NCBI GenBank assembly: GCA_023429995.1 | Contig: JAEZCE010000012.1 | Span: forward strand, 1 to 64,000 | Reading direction: 5' to 3' | Length of the DNA: 64,000 nucleotides | Origin: Bacillota bacterium | GTDB lineage: Bacteria > Bacillota > UBA4882 > UBA8346 | Shown: positions 1 through 8,484 of the stretch, one piece after another | Position numbering within the stretch: the stretch's first letter is position 1 | Layout of the letters: every line of letters begins with the position of its first letter | Notes under the pieces: model-generated | The model's database searches: none | What the model saw: the letters and a program-made list of their open reading frames with translations, nothing else | What the model was told of the DNA's origin: nothing | Translations under genes and position numbers: made by a program

Positions 1-143
1 AATACACACCGAGGCCTGGAAGGCCTTTAGAATATTTTTAATATACCTAGCCCCATCGTTCACGTTGGGGTGGAGATGTAATCAAACATCTTTTTCCGGT
101 TTTTTACAGCATAGCCTTATGACATTGAGGGCGGGGTGAGGTC
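1..143. repeat. Dispersed repeat, copy 1 (hairpin plus conserved tail)
   Basis: The stretch carries a hairpin-like module (ACCTAGCCC at 45-53, pairing GGGTGGA at about 67) followed by a tail TTATGACATTGA near 118 and GGGGTGAGGTC near 133. The reverse complement of 1-127 recurs with small differences at 19311-19440, and a more diverged copy in the same orientation lies at 19495-19617. It holds no open frame of its own. The element could be a REP-like or MITE-like sequence; the window edge may cut it. Confidence 0.6.
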
Positions 144-651
144 AAAATAGGCAATTGGAATCCTTGCAAAATATAAAATTATCGCCTGATGACATCGACT
201 CTTGCCCTTCCCCTTACCTTGGTTACTCTCCCTGCTACGGCTATTCATTACCCACATCGTTGGAAAACAAATATATTCTATTAATGAATGTCGTGAAACT
301 GAATAGGTTTGTAGCCGATTTCGTCCACCGCGGGGTAAACCCCACGGCTAAGTAACAAAAAGCGTTTTAAAGCCCGGATTTACCGGGCTCCGTGATGCTT
401 CGAAGCAATATGAGTGGCAAAGATTAGCCGATCCCCGGAGGAGATTTAGAAAGTTTTTATTGCCGAGCCGTGTGGGCGTGTTCGATGAACACGAATTAAC
501 CCGCGGCGGAGATTGACTTGAATTTCCTGGAAACGTTGTAGGTAATGAATCGCCGCTACGGGGAGAGCGTGAGAGAGGCGCATCCGTTTTTAACGTGCGC
601 TCAAATTATTTATTTCATCCTATATAAATTATCGATTGATATTATTCCTAT
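144..651. other. Non-coding stretch with one GC-rich hairpin
   Basis: No gene is supported here. The short open frames have no ribosome-binding site and no recognisable protein sequence. A perfect 7-bp hairpin (AGCCCGG/CCGGGCT) lies at 371-389 and a shorter one (CCGCGGGG/CCCCACGG) near 329-346. The 400-600 part is more G+C-rich than the island to its right and may be remnant sequence that I do not recognise. Confidence 0.4.
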
Positions 652-948
652 TCATGAATCTTCTCTCCTGACCAGCTCTTCTTTTCCGGTTAACACTTCC
701 AGCATCACCAGCGCGCCGAGTTTAAAGCCGTATCCAAAGGAAGCGGAGGATTCCATGGCGCATGAGTCATAGCGCAAATCCAGCAGCGTTTCCAGCTCCG
801 TATAATCATCACTGGAGAGTTTCTTTTTCCATTTCTCCTTGAGGCCGGATATTTTTTGGTTCAACGGACGGTATTCGGGACTTCGGGGAACGATTAATTC
901 CTCGGGAAATATCCGCCCGCTATAGAGTTCTTCCAATATGGTTTTCAT
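652..948 (-). CDS. DUF6809 family small protein
   Basis: A 98-residue cytosolic protein without signal peptide or membrane segment. The whole length fits my memory of the DUF6809 family of Firmicutes: an N-terminal MKTILEELY start, a middle helical part with LNQKISGLKEKWKKKL, and a C-terminal ASFGYGFKLGALVMLEV block that is the family hallmark. Function of the family is unknown. A GAAGGCGG-type ribosome-binding site precedes the ATG. It lies alone at the edge of the accessory island. The frame is intact. Confidence 0.75.
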   Translation of the reverse strand: MKTILEELYSGRIFPEELIVPRSPEYRPLNQKISGLKEKWKKKLSSDDYTELETLLDLRYDSCAMESSASFGYGFKLGALVMLEVLTGKEELVRREDS

Positions 949-1113
949 GATTCCGCCTTCTTTTGATTCATTTTGAATCCTTGATTGTTCATTCTTAAAC
1001 CCATGAAAAAATCCAAACTCATCATAACATAACAGTTTATTGAATATTGGATTTTAGCGAGAATATCACTAAAATAATTTTGTAATGAAATGTAAAAAAT
1101 AACTGAAATTAAT

Positions 1114-1220
1114 CCTGTTCTCCTCCTTCATTAGGGCCTAAATTCATGGCTTTCTCAGACAGGATTTACATGATTTACAGGATTAACGAAACTTAATAAT
1201 TATATTGTCTTTGTAAGCCT
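1114..1220. repeat. Duplicated segment, copy 1 (pairs with 7779-7886)
   Basis: About 105 bp, beginning CCTGTTCTCCT and running through GGCTTTCTCAGACAGGATT to the TAAGCCT at 1214-1220, recurs as a direct repeat at 7779-7886 with only scattered differences. In both copies the repeat is followed by a remnant of the same XRE-type regulator gene. The AGGATTTACATGATTTACAGGATT core resembles the ACAGGATT-type intergenic repeats also visible near 63420-63500. Confidence 0.8.
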
Positions 1221-1372
1221 TTGATTACAGCCAACGGATTTACAGCAATTACGAACGCGGCGAGGTCGATATTCCAACTGGTATCTTGATCAAACTGGCG
1301 GATTTACATAATACAAGCACGGACTATATCTTAGGCCGGACCAAGCGGAAAGAAGCCTATCCGAAGAGTTAA
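1217..1372 (+). pseudogene. XRE-family HTH regulator, C-terminal remnant
   Basis: Reading frame 1217-1372 gives a peptide containing YSQRIYSNYERGEVDIP, then ILIKLADLHNTSTDYILG and a basic tail before TAA. This is the C-terminal half of the Cro/CI (XRE) helix-turn-helix domain: the recognition helix and the conserved ILIKLADxYNxSxDYxLG end. The first two helices and the start codon are missing; an in-frame TAA lies at 1214-1216, inside the repeat. It is therefore a 5'-truncated gene fused to the repeat. A shorter piece of the same gene follows the second repeat copy at 7892. Confidence 0.75.
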
Positions 1373-1435
1373 ATCTGCTTTATTATCGTTTTCCTTGATT
1401 GATCAAAACTTCTTTGGCAGAGATTTTTCAAAATG

Positions 1436-1469
1436 AAATCCTGCCTATTTAAATTTTTAAGCAGGATTT
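1436..1469. repeat. Inverted repeat (AAATCCTGC/GCAGGATTT)
   Basis: A 9-bp perfect inverted repeat with a 16-nt A+T-rich loop lies downstream of the XRE remnant. It could form a hairpin in RNA from either strand but has no T-run on the plus strand, so a terminator role is not clear. Confidence 0.5.
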
Positions 1470-1573
1470 AGATTAACGTGATTATATTTATAATTATTAA
1501 CCCAACTTTTTATCTCTTGATTATAGTAAGTTTATTTAATCTTCAGTAGCATAAATCTCAATACTTTTTTACT

Positions 1574-2491
1574 TTAATACTTAACCCATTGTGGCCCCAT
1601 AATATCGATGTTAATTGAATATGGTATCTTATTAATAATTTTCCCATTAATATCTGCTATAAATAAATTCCACGTAGGATCATCAAAACCTTGTGCTCTT
1701 AGGTAAACCATTCTTTTTCCATCTGGTGAAATAGCTATATCCAATATTCTATCCAAATCCAATTTCTGTATTGTACCCGATTTTAAGTTCAAAATAAATG
1801 GTGTTCCTCGATTTTCCTTACTTTTTAGTAATACTCGTTCCTCATCAAGGTATTGAAACAATTGATAACCAGTTCCTGAAAATACTATAATATCACTCGT
1901 TTCTTTATTGGATATATTATAACTCTTTAAAATTGTTTTCGAAGAATTTTCTTCTAAATATAATAACATCTTCTCACTTGGTGAAAATATTGGATTAAAA
2001 TCAGGTACATTGTTATTGGTTAACCTTAATATTTCTTTTGAATTTATATTCAACAAATAAATTTCTTTCATATTTCTATTATAAAATTCTATGTTACGAT
2101 AAAAAGTCATATAATTTAAGTTTGTCGAAACATTTAACTCTCCAGAAAGCATAGGAACTTCAACGTTTAATTCTACAACATCTTTTTGCAAATTTAGCAA
2201 ACAAATAAATTGTTTTCCGTTTTTTTTAATAAAATAAGACAAATATTTTTTATCATATGAGATTTTTGGAATACCATTGAATATATTCACTAAATTTTTA
2301 CTAATTAACTCTTTCTTTATTTGAGTTTTAAAATCATAAATGTAATCCCAAGATCCGATATCTTCACCACCATTACTTTTAATTTCGCTAAAAAAAATCT
2401 TTTCATTGGCGTCATTTATCTCCTGACCATTGGCAACAAAAAATAATAAACTTAAAATAAAAGATAGGCAGAGGTATTTATATGTTCTCAT
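1574..2491 (-). CDS. Secreted TolB-like beta-propeller protein (paralogue 1)
   Basis: A 305-residue protein with a signal peptide (basic MRTYKY, hydrophobic core, then ANGQ) and no later membrane segment. The mature part shows PD40/TolB-type propeller motifs: VPDFNPIFSPSEKMLLYLEE in the middle and DIAISPDGKRMVYLR near residue 250, with IDIMGPQWV at the end. It is clearly paralogous along its whole length to the next gene (2671-3597). No enzymatic motif is seen. The gene is A+T-rich compared with the genes after 8.5 kb. Function is unknown; in this Rhs-linked island I infer an orphan immunity-type or surface role, but a plain envelope protein is equally possible. Confidence 0.7.
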   Translation of the reverse strand: MRTYKYLCLSFILSLLFFVANGQEINDANEKIFFSEIKSNGGEDIGSWDYIYDFKTQIKKELISKNLVNIFNGIPKISYDKKYLSYFIKKNGKQFICLLNLQKDVVELNVEVPMLSGELNVSTNLNYMTFYRNIEFYNRNMKEIYLLNINSKEILRLTNNNVPDFNPIFSPSEKMLLYLEENSSKTILKSYNISNKETSDIIVFSGTGYQLFQYLDEERVLLKSKENRGTPFILNLKSGTIQKLDLDRILDIAISPDGKRMVYLRAQGFDDPTWNLFIADINGKIINKIPYSINIDIMGPQWVKY

Positions 2492-2670
2492 AAATCTAAC
2501 CTCCTTTTGATTTGATTTTGAAAATTTAGAAAAATATTTCTTTAGAGGGTTCTCATTTCATCATAATCACTTATCGTTACTTTAAAAACGCCTATTCATA
2601 ATAAATAATATCAAGTAGTGACAATTAATGTGATAAATTTCCGGTCAAAGAGCACGCTATAAAACAACTA

Positions 2671-3597
2671 TTAAATCACCCACTGCGGAGCCATTATATC
2701 GATATTTCTTGCATTAGGAATCTTCTGAACATTCTTTCCGTCAATATCCGATATAAAAACGTCCCAAGCAGGATCCTCGTAACCCATATACTGAAGATAA
2801 ACCATTTTCTTTTCATCCGGAGAAATAGATATATCGGAAATCCTATCAATGTTTAAGTCGGTCATCTTGCCAGTTTGTAAATTTAAGCGGAAAGGAATTC
2901 CACCTTTATCTTTCCGAGCCATCAGAACTTCCCCGTTATTCAAACACTGGAATAAACGATAGCCTGAATCCGAAAATACTTTTAAATCAGTCGTTTGCTT
3001 TTTATCAATTTGATAACACTTTAAAATTGTTTTCATTGCATTCTTTTCAGACAAAGTTTTTTCCAAAAAGAATAATGATTCTCCATCTTTTGAAAATATC
3101 GGATCGTAATCTGGAACGTTGTTATTTGTGATTTGCAAAATCTGTTTTGATATCAAATCTGACAAAAATATTTTTTGGGACTTCCAGTCATCCTCGTTTA
3201 TATAACGATAAAATGCCATATATTTGAGATTATTTGATGCTATCAACCCTGAGGATTTTAATGGTACTTCATAAAATACTTCCTTAGTGTTATTTTGAAT
3301 ATTTAACAAACAGGCATATTGTTTATTTTTTTCTTTTGTAAAAAAGTAAATATAATTAAAACCCAATAATATTTTTGGAGTATCATAACAAACATTCGCC
3401 AAAGATCGATTAATTATTTCCTGTCTCGACTTATTTTTAATATCATAAATATAATACTTAGTCTCTAAATAGTCAGCACAAGTATCACTTGTTCGAACCT
3501 CACTAAAAAAAATCTTATAATTATTATCATTCTCTCCCAGCGCATTTATAGGAAATACTAAAATACCCAAAATTAAAGTTAAAAAATATTTTTTCAT
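2671..3597 (-). CDS. Secreted TolB-like beta-propeller protein (paralogue 2)
   Basis: A 308-residue exported protein: signal peptide MKKYFLTLILGILVFPINALG, then a mature domain with the same motifs as its neighbour (VPDYDPIFSKDGESLFFLE, DISISPDEKKMVYLQ, IDIMAPQWV). The two genes stand in tandem, same strand, about 180 bp apart, which fits a local duplication followed by divergence. The mature part has cysteines the paralogue lacks (TSDTCADY, SLANVCYD), possibly a disulphide. The GGGGATCTCC-side sequence upstream gives a GGAGATCCCC ribosome-binding site ahead of the ATG. The broken transposase lies just upstream. Function unknown. Confidence 0.7.
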   Translation of the reverse strand: MKKYFLTLILGILVFPINALGENDNNYKIFFSEVRTSDTCADYLETKYYIYDIKNKSRQEIINRSLANVCYDTPKILLGFNYIYFFTKEKNKQYACLLNIQNNTKEVFYEVPLKSSGLIASNNLKYMAFYRYINEDDWKSQKIFLSDLISKQILQITNNNVPDYDPIFSKDGESLFFLEKTLSEKNAMKTILKCYQIDKKQTTDLKVFSDSGYRLFQCLNNGEVLMARKDKGGIPFRLNLQTGKMTDLNIDRISDISISPDEKKMVYLQYMGYEDPAWDVFISDIDGKNVQKIPNARNIDIMAPQWVI

Positions 3598-3834
3598 GGG
3601 GATCTCCTTGTCTTACTATAATAAATTTCCCAGTTTCTCCAGTATTAAATAATGAAATATATATATGATTCCAGTGCAAAAAGTACGTTTCAATATTAGA
3701 TCAATTCGATCAAATCCATTGAATCAGAATACATAGAAATCCAGTTGTGAAAAGGTTTTTAATGAATCAACATCGAATAAATCCTACGTTGACAAAGGAC
3801 TGGAAGAAAAATTACGTTCAACGGAGGCATAAAA

Positions 3835-5462
3835 ATGTTTCGTGAAAATGCCAACCATCAGCAAACTTTTTTTGACAGCACCGATACGATGGACCCCCGG
3901 GTCAAAGAAAGATTGGATAAATCATGGGCGCCAGTGTTTTAGGAACATGTCTTCTGCCAGATTGATGAAAAACCTTTTGCTGTTATTTACAGTGACATTG
4001 GCGCGCCAAATTTCCCGGTGAATATAGCGCTTTCGTTGGAATTCATCAAACATCTTTTCAATTATTCCGATGACGAGTTAATGGATGAATTCTACTTCAA
4101 CTACCAAGTCGATTATGCCGTTGGGATTCGACATTTAGGCAGCCTCAACCTGGCGGAACGTACCTTTTATGATTTCCGGGCCAGGGTTTACCAATATATT
4201 ATCCAACATCCCGAACAAGAAGATCTAATTTTTGGCCAATTCCTTAAGCTAACCAAAAATTTTCTAAAAGTAGCCAAACTCTCAAGCCAGGCGCAACGAA
4301 TGGATTCAACCATGTTCATGCCCAATATTAAAAGGGCGGGACGTCTATCTCTGACTTATGATGTACTTATCAAAGCAATCAAAACAATACCGGAAAGTCA
4401 ATTATCGGAAGAACTAAAAGCCGTTTTCACACCGAATTTCAAGAAGGAAACCCTTTATAAAACCAAACCTTCCCAGTCAGATAGCAAATGGACCAATTGT
4501 TGAATCTGTGCCTAAAGGCGGAGCACACCTTGAAAGCCAACGCCGCCGGTAAGGATCAAACGGAAGCCTTACGCATCATCCAACGATTTATCAAAGAACA
4601 GACCCATTACGATGAAAACACCAACCGGATGAAAGCCAAGAGTAACAAAGAAATATCGGCCGATTCGCTCCAGTCGGCTTATGAAGAAGATTGTACTTTT
4701 CGAAACAAGAACGGTAAGAGCCAAAGCGGGTACGTACTCAACCTGGCCGAAACTTGCGCCAAAGAGAATCCGATCCAACAGATCACCGATTATGCGGTGG
4801 CTCCGAATATCTCTGCCGATGTTACTTTAGGGGAAGAGCGTACTCCTAAAATCAAGAAAAATACGGATTGCAACTCCATGACGGTAGATAGCGGCTATTT
4901 TTCAGAAAAAGTAATCGCGACCGGAGCAGATAATCATATCGATCTGCATTTTACCGATATGACCGGCCGGGAACCTAAATCTAAACTGCCGGTGACCGCA
5001 TTCGAATTTGAAGTCAAAACTTTAATTATCAACCAATGCCCCAATCAGGTGGCTCCACTATATGCGGTCTTTAAAGACGGCCAAACTATAGCTCATTTTC
5101 CGCTTGATGCTTGCCGCAACTGCCTGTTGGTTGGCCAATGTCACGTTAAGGAACGGAAAAAAAACTTCGTGGTACGGATTGACAAAAAAGCGATAATGGC
5201 AGCCGAACAACGCCAGAAAATTCAGCGCGAACACTACCAAAATATCAGTACCCGGGCTGCTATTGAAGGAACAAATTCCGCTTTAAAACGAGCCCATGAT
5301 TTGGGAAAACTAGGGGTACGCGGCCGGGCCAAATGTACTGTAGTGGTTGGATATAAGGTAATCGCTCATAATTTCAAGATGTTTGCCCGTTATATGATTA
5401 CGCAGGCCCATAGTCAATTAAAGTATGATATTCGAGGAGCACTTATGCCCAACATGGGTTAA
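3835..5462 (+). pseudogene. IS1182-family transposase, broken by a stop and a frameshift
   Basis: Reading from ATG 3835 gives a start (MFRENANHQQTFF), an in-frame TAG at 3940, then a long open part from 4018 to 4503 in the same frame; the rest continues in another frame from about 4488 to 5462. Together they make about 540 codons, the usual length of IS1182 transposases. The first half has the family N-terminal helical domain (FIKHLFNYSDDELMDEFYF, AERTFYDFRARV). The second half has the DDE-type region: DSGYFSEKVI, the zinc-like CRNCLLVGQC, and the end AAIEGTNSALKRAHDLGKLGVRG cut here into IEGTNSALKRAH. A GGAGG site precedes 3835. I could not find matching terminal inverted repeats, so the borders of the element are open. 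It is inactive as read. Confidence 0.8.
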
Positions 5463-5524
5463 TAAACGGGATTTAGAACTAAAAGGCATGGAATAAGTCT
5501 GAAATGCATGAAAATTGTAGTTTT

Positions 5525-6475
5525 TTATCTGGGTTCATTAATGTAATTTCCTAATTTTTGTAAATGATTTGCTGATGAGTCGTTTTTTAATCGAGTTTCT
5601 GCACTGGAATCATATTTATATATTTCCTTATAATCCATCGTAAATATAACGTAGGAACTGTCAGTTTTCCAACTATAATTAAAATTATTTCTGCAATCCA
5701 TGGGAGTATCAAATTTATTAATGATTTCAAAATTATTTGCATCAATTACAAATAAATATTTCATCCCTAAAAAAATATTATTAAACATTATTACCTTTTC
5801 ATTGGGTGAAATTGTAAAATCATCAGTCACTGCAAAATTTTTAATTTTTGGTAACATTATTTGCGTAAATTCTTTTTTTAAAATGTCATATCGATAAATT
5901 TCACGGGTTGGTTCGATTGGATCATCATTAGTGTCTTTTAAAAGATAAATGACATTGTTGTTTTTTACTGGAATTATCTTACAATATTGTTTTTTAGATA
6001 ATATTACCTTCTTGATTCCCGTAGCGATATTATAATTATATATATAATCTTCACTCATAAAATAAAATGATTTGGAATCACACGACCATTCTCCTGGCAT
6101 TATTATATCTTGAGTTGATATTTTCCCTATAATTTTATCTTTTTTATCATTTACATATATTACATGATTTTTAACATACATATAATAATTTCCATCAGGA
6201 CTAATCCTTGTATTGTTAAGGTTGGTTATGCTTCTAATTTTCTTGCCATTTCGAAACCAAAATGTTGTTCCTGGCTTTTGTTCATCTGGAAAACTGTACC
6301 CATAACTAACAAGCAAAGTATCACCAATACTCGATAATGAAGCATATCCAATTTCCGACTTATTAAAAGTTAGCAATTTCTCAAGCCTTATTTTCTCTTG
6401 GCCAGAAACAGTTTTTATTAAACTTGTTGCTAGGAAAATCACCAACAATAACCCTAGTATTTTTACTATCCGCAT
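5525..6475 (-). CDS. Secreted beta-propeller-like protein overlapping the Rhs gene
   Basis: A 316-residue protein with a signal peptide (MRIVKILGLLLVIFLATSLI, cleavage near VSGQ). The mature part holds repeated propeller-like strands (NTRISPDGNYYMYVKN, FTISPNEKVIMFNN) and no catalytic motif. A GAGGGA site six bases before the ATG supports this start, which lies 95 bp inside the end of the preceding Rhs-amidase gene; the overlap suggests coupled translation. In polymorphic-toxin loci the gene directly behind the toxin is normally the immunity gene. An exported immunity protein fits a toxin that cuts cell wall in the periplasm. That role is inferred, not seen. It is only distantly similar to the two propellers at 1.5-3.6 kb. 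Confidence 0.6.
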   Translation of the reverse strand: MRIVKILGLLLVIFLATSLIKTVSGQEKIRLEKLLTFNKSEIGYASLSSIGDTLLVSYGYSFPDEQKPGTTFWFRNGKKIRSITNLNNTRISPDGNYYMYVKNHVIYVNDKKDKIIGKISTQDIIMPGEWSCDSKSFYFMSEDYIYNYNIATGIKKVILSKKQYCKIIPVKNNNVIYLLKDTNDDPIEPTREIYRYDILKKEFTQIMLPKIKNFAVTDDFTISPNEKVIMFNNIFLGMKYLFVIDANNFEIINKFDTPMDCRNNFNYSWKTDSSYVIFTMDYKEIYKYDSSAETRLKNDSSANHLQKLGNYINEPR

Positions 6476-7682
6476 TTGTATCCCTCATTTCATAAATTCG
6501 TAAAATTGTATTTTTGAAATGTCTTTTCCCCAACTGTTCCGTAACGACCATTTTTTTCCCTTCATCTGTATACCCATTCCTGTACGTTATAGTCGTATAA
6601 ACACCATTTACAAATTTGTTAGATCCCTGTTGTGCTGCATAAGGATAAAATATACTATCTCTTATATAACCTTCCCCTGCCACAACAACTGCAATATGAC
6701 CATCGTCAAATCCAACAACAAATTTGCCTACATTTGCTGAATCTTGAGCTTTATGGGCATCATTTCCTAAATTTTTAAACTTCTTATCATTATTTAAAAC
6801 TTTCTTTTGATCCTGTACACCTGGTTTATCAGTTGCTGTAATTATTATCCAATTTCCTTTTTCAACAAAGTTACCATATTTTTCAGGAGTAGCATCGCTA
6901 GCCATTAATTCTGTACTTCCACTCCATAAATATAAGACATCGGCTGCAAAAGCATTGCAGTATGTATCAAATTTATCGGTACCATCAGCATTTCTGCCTA
7001 CTTTTACTTTATCGTAATTCGGATTTTGATAAGCTACTAATGTAGCTAAATACAATCGTTCAGAATCATTTAAACCAGCATCATTTGCTACTTCCATTAT
7101 TTTTTTGTGATTAATTTTAGTTAAATCGATTGTTCCTGATCCATCAGCTTTTTCCGGTAATTTTGAAAATGCCGCATTGACCTTATCCGCCGAAACACCT
7201 GAATTCGTGGACTTTTTCTGTTCTACTTTAGGTTTCTTATTATTTATGTTGAAACCACATTTTTGTAAAATATTATTTATTGCTGGGATCTTAGCTAAAT
7301 CTGATAACATTCCAAAGGCACTCATTGCGTTACCAAAATCTTCATTTTTAGAAGCTACTACATTTAATGCACCGCCAACTGCATTAAAACTAAAATTAAA
7401 ATCAAAACCTGCTGAAGCATTACCAGTAGGATCCACCCTATTCACCGGATTCTGCCCACAATAACTATAAAGATTCGGATCATCCGCCACCGAATCCTCG
7501 GAGGTAAACCTCCCTATTTCCGGATCATACCAGCGGGCGTTGAAATAATACAACTCAACATCCTGATCCCAGTCCTTCCCGGTAAAGGCGCTGCCGTCCT
7601 CGTCGGGACTGGCGGTATCATTTTCCTTTTGTTGTAATCGTTCGCCAAAGGGCGCAAAATTCCTGTTATTTCCTTCATTGGA
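6381..7682 (-). CDS. Truncated Rhs core protein with C-terminal papain-like amidase domain
   Basis: The frame is open from 7685 (in-frame TGA at 7686-7688) to 6381. It starts inside an Rhs core: PFGERLQQKEND, then LYYFNARWYDPEIGRFTSED, SYCGQNPVNRVDPTG, the classic end of the Rhs shell. A linker follows, then a domain with YCNAFAADVLYLWSG and, about 90 residues on, DDGHIAVVVAG. This Cys...His order is that of NlpC/P60 or CHAP peptidoglycan amidases or endopeptidases. No YD repeats, signal peptide or N-terminal delivery domain remain, and I see no good start; a TTG at 7553 would give 390 residues. It is best read as an orphan Rhs tip with its effector domain. Its 3' end overlaps the exported propeller gene. 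Whether it is expressed is unknown. Confidence 0.7.
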   Translation of the reverse strand, partial: SNEGNNRNFAPFGERLQQKENDTASPDEDGSAFTGKDWDQDVELYYFNARWYDPEIGRFTSEDSVADDPNLYSYCGQNPVNRVDPTGNASAGFDFNFSFNAVGGALNVVASKNEDFGNAMSAFGMLSDLAKIPAINNILQKCGFNINNKKPKVEQKKSTNSGVSADKVNAAFSKLPEKADGSGTIDLTKINHKKIMEVANDAGLNDSERLYLATLVAYQNPNYDKVKVGRNADGTDKFDTYCNAFAADVLYLWSGSTELMASDATPEKYGNFVEKGNWIIITATDKPGVQDQKKVLNNDKKFKNLGNDAHKAQDSANVGKFVVGFDDGHIAVVVAGEGYIRDSIFYPYAAQQGSNKFVNGVYTTITYRNGYTDEGKKMVVTEQLGKRHFKNTILRIYEMRDTNADSKNTRVIVGDFPSNKFNKNCFWPRENKA

Positions 7683-7778
7683 AAATCAATTATAGGGGTC
7701 AAATAAATTCCAAGCCGTTTTTTGATTGAAAACTTATTCAAGTTACCACTATTTGCTATCTTTTTTAATCCTGTTAAA

Positions 7779-7886
7779 CCTGTTCTCCTTCCTTCATTTG
7801 GGCCTAAGTTCATGGCTTTCTCAGACAGGATTTACATAATTTACAGGATTAACATAGCTTAATAATTGTATTATCTTTATAAGCCT
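7779..7886. repeat. Duplicated segment, copy 2 (pairs with 1114-1220)
   Basis: Direct repeat of 1114-1220, starting CCTGTTCTCCT and containing GGCTTTCTCAGACAGGATT. It lies just upstream of the Rhs-amidase frame and again runs into an XRE-gene remnant. The same junction in both copies shows that repeat and remnant were duplicated together. Confidence 0.8.
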
Positions 7887-7891
7887 AAAGA

Positions 7892-7933
7892 ATTCCAACC
7901 GGTATTTTGATCAAACTGGCGGATTTGCATAAT
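7892..7933 (+). pseudogene. Short XRE-regulator remnant
   Basis: Only 14 codons, reading IPTGILIKLADLHN, match the C-terminal HTH remnant at 1217-1372 almost exactly at DNA level (differences in third positions). The rest of the gene is lost. It is not expected to make a product; it marks the end of the duplicated segment. Confidence 0.65.
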
Positions 7934-7992
7934 TTAACTTCATTTCTATTATATAAGGTTATCATGGCCCCATATAGTTTAGAATCATCACA

Positions 7993-8208
7993 CTAAATCC
8001 ATTCTAATATCCAATTATTATTGAAAAAATAATTTTCTATTTCTTCTATTGTAAGAAACCAGTTATCAAAACCATCTCCCTTGAAATCAATATCTGGCGA
8101 TTGTAATACTAAATATCCACCGGTATTCTTTCTATCATCTTGAACCCAAATAAACCACCCAATATTTTTACCACTTACTATTTTAGCTTTTGAGTTAATG
8201 ATAACCAT
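7993..8208 (-). CDS. Small acidic protein, probable immunity gene of the Rhs C-terminal stub
   Basis: A 71-residue protein without signal peptide, rich in aromatic residues (NIGWFIWVQDD, GFDNWFLTIEEIENYFF). I do not recognise the family. A strong ribosome-binding site (TAGGAGGGA) sits eight bases before the ATG and overlaps the stop codon of the upstream Rhs C-terminal stub, so the two are placed exactly as a toxin and its immunity gene would be. The size, acidic and aromatic composition and position fit a cytosolic immunity protein; this is inference from context only. Confidence 0.6.
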   Translation of the reverse strand: MVIINSKAKIVSGKNIGWFIWVQDDRKNTGGYLVLQSPDIDFKGDGFDNWFLTIEEIENYFFNNNWILEWI

Positions 8209-8222
8209 TTAAATCTTCCCTC

Positions 8223-8483
8223 CTAATTATTTACAAATGGGATATGATTATTTACAAGTATGTTTCTACTCTGATCAAGTATCTCAACATGAACATGTGG
8301 CACATTGGGCGAATGATTTCCTACCAAGGAATTATTATCTATTCTAAAACGATATCTGTCACAAAAATAATTCTTTCCATTCGATGAATTACTTCCCTCA
8401 CGGTTTTGACCACAACCAAATAAAAAAGACCGCCAAGTCCAAGCCTGGGATCTTTTCTTTCGGTTATAACTATCAATACCGGT
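8223..8483 (-). pseudogene. Rhs C-terminal toxin stub
   Basis: A reading frame open from 8495 to the TAG at 8223-8225 gives about 87 residues with GIDSYNRKKRSQAWTW, then GKNYFCDRYRFRID and the end VPHVHVEILDQSRNILV. There is no start codon or ribosome-binding site; the frame runs straight into the end of the 8485-9387 gene, so its 5' part was lost at that junction. The His-rich NHSPNVPHVHVE motif could be part of a nuclease-type toxin, but I cannot name the family. The stop overlaps the ribosome-binding site of the 71-residue gene. I infer a displaced toxin tip kept with its immunity gene. Confidence 0.5.
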
Positions 8484-8484
8484 C

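Noticed and set aside
155..355. 66-codon plus-strand frame
   Set aside because: It has no ribosome-binding site, begins near repeat DNA and has no recognisable protein text.
545..772. 75-codon plus-strand frame
   Set aside because: It overlaps the DUF6809 gene on the other strand, which has clear family sequence.
4488..4503. Programmed frameshift in the IS1182 transposase
   Set aside because: No slippery heptamer is present and another in-frame stop interrupts the gene at 3940.
3600..5524. Terminal inverted repeats of the IS1182 element
   Set aside because: I compared the sequence on both sides of the transposase gene and found no convincing inverted pair or target duplication.
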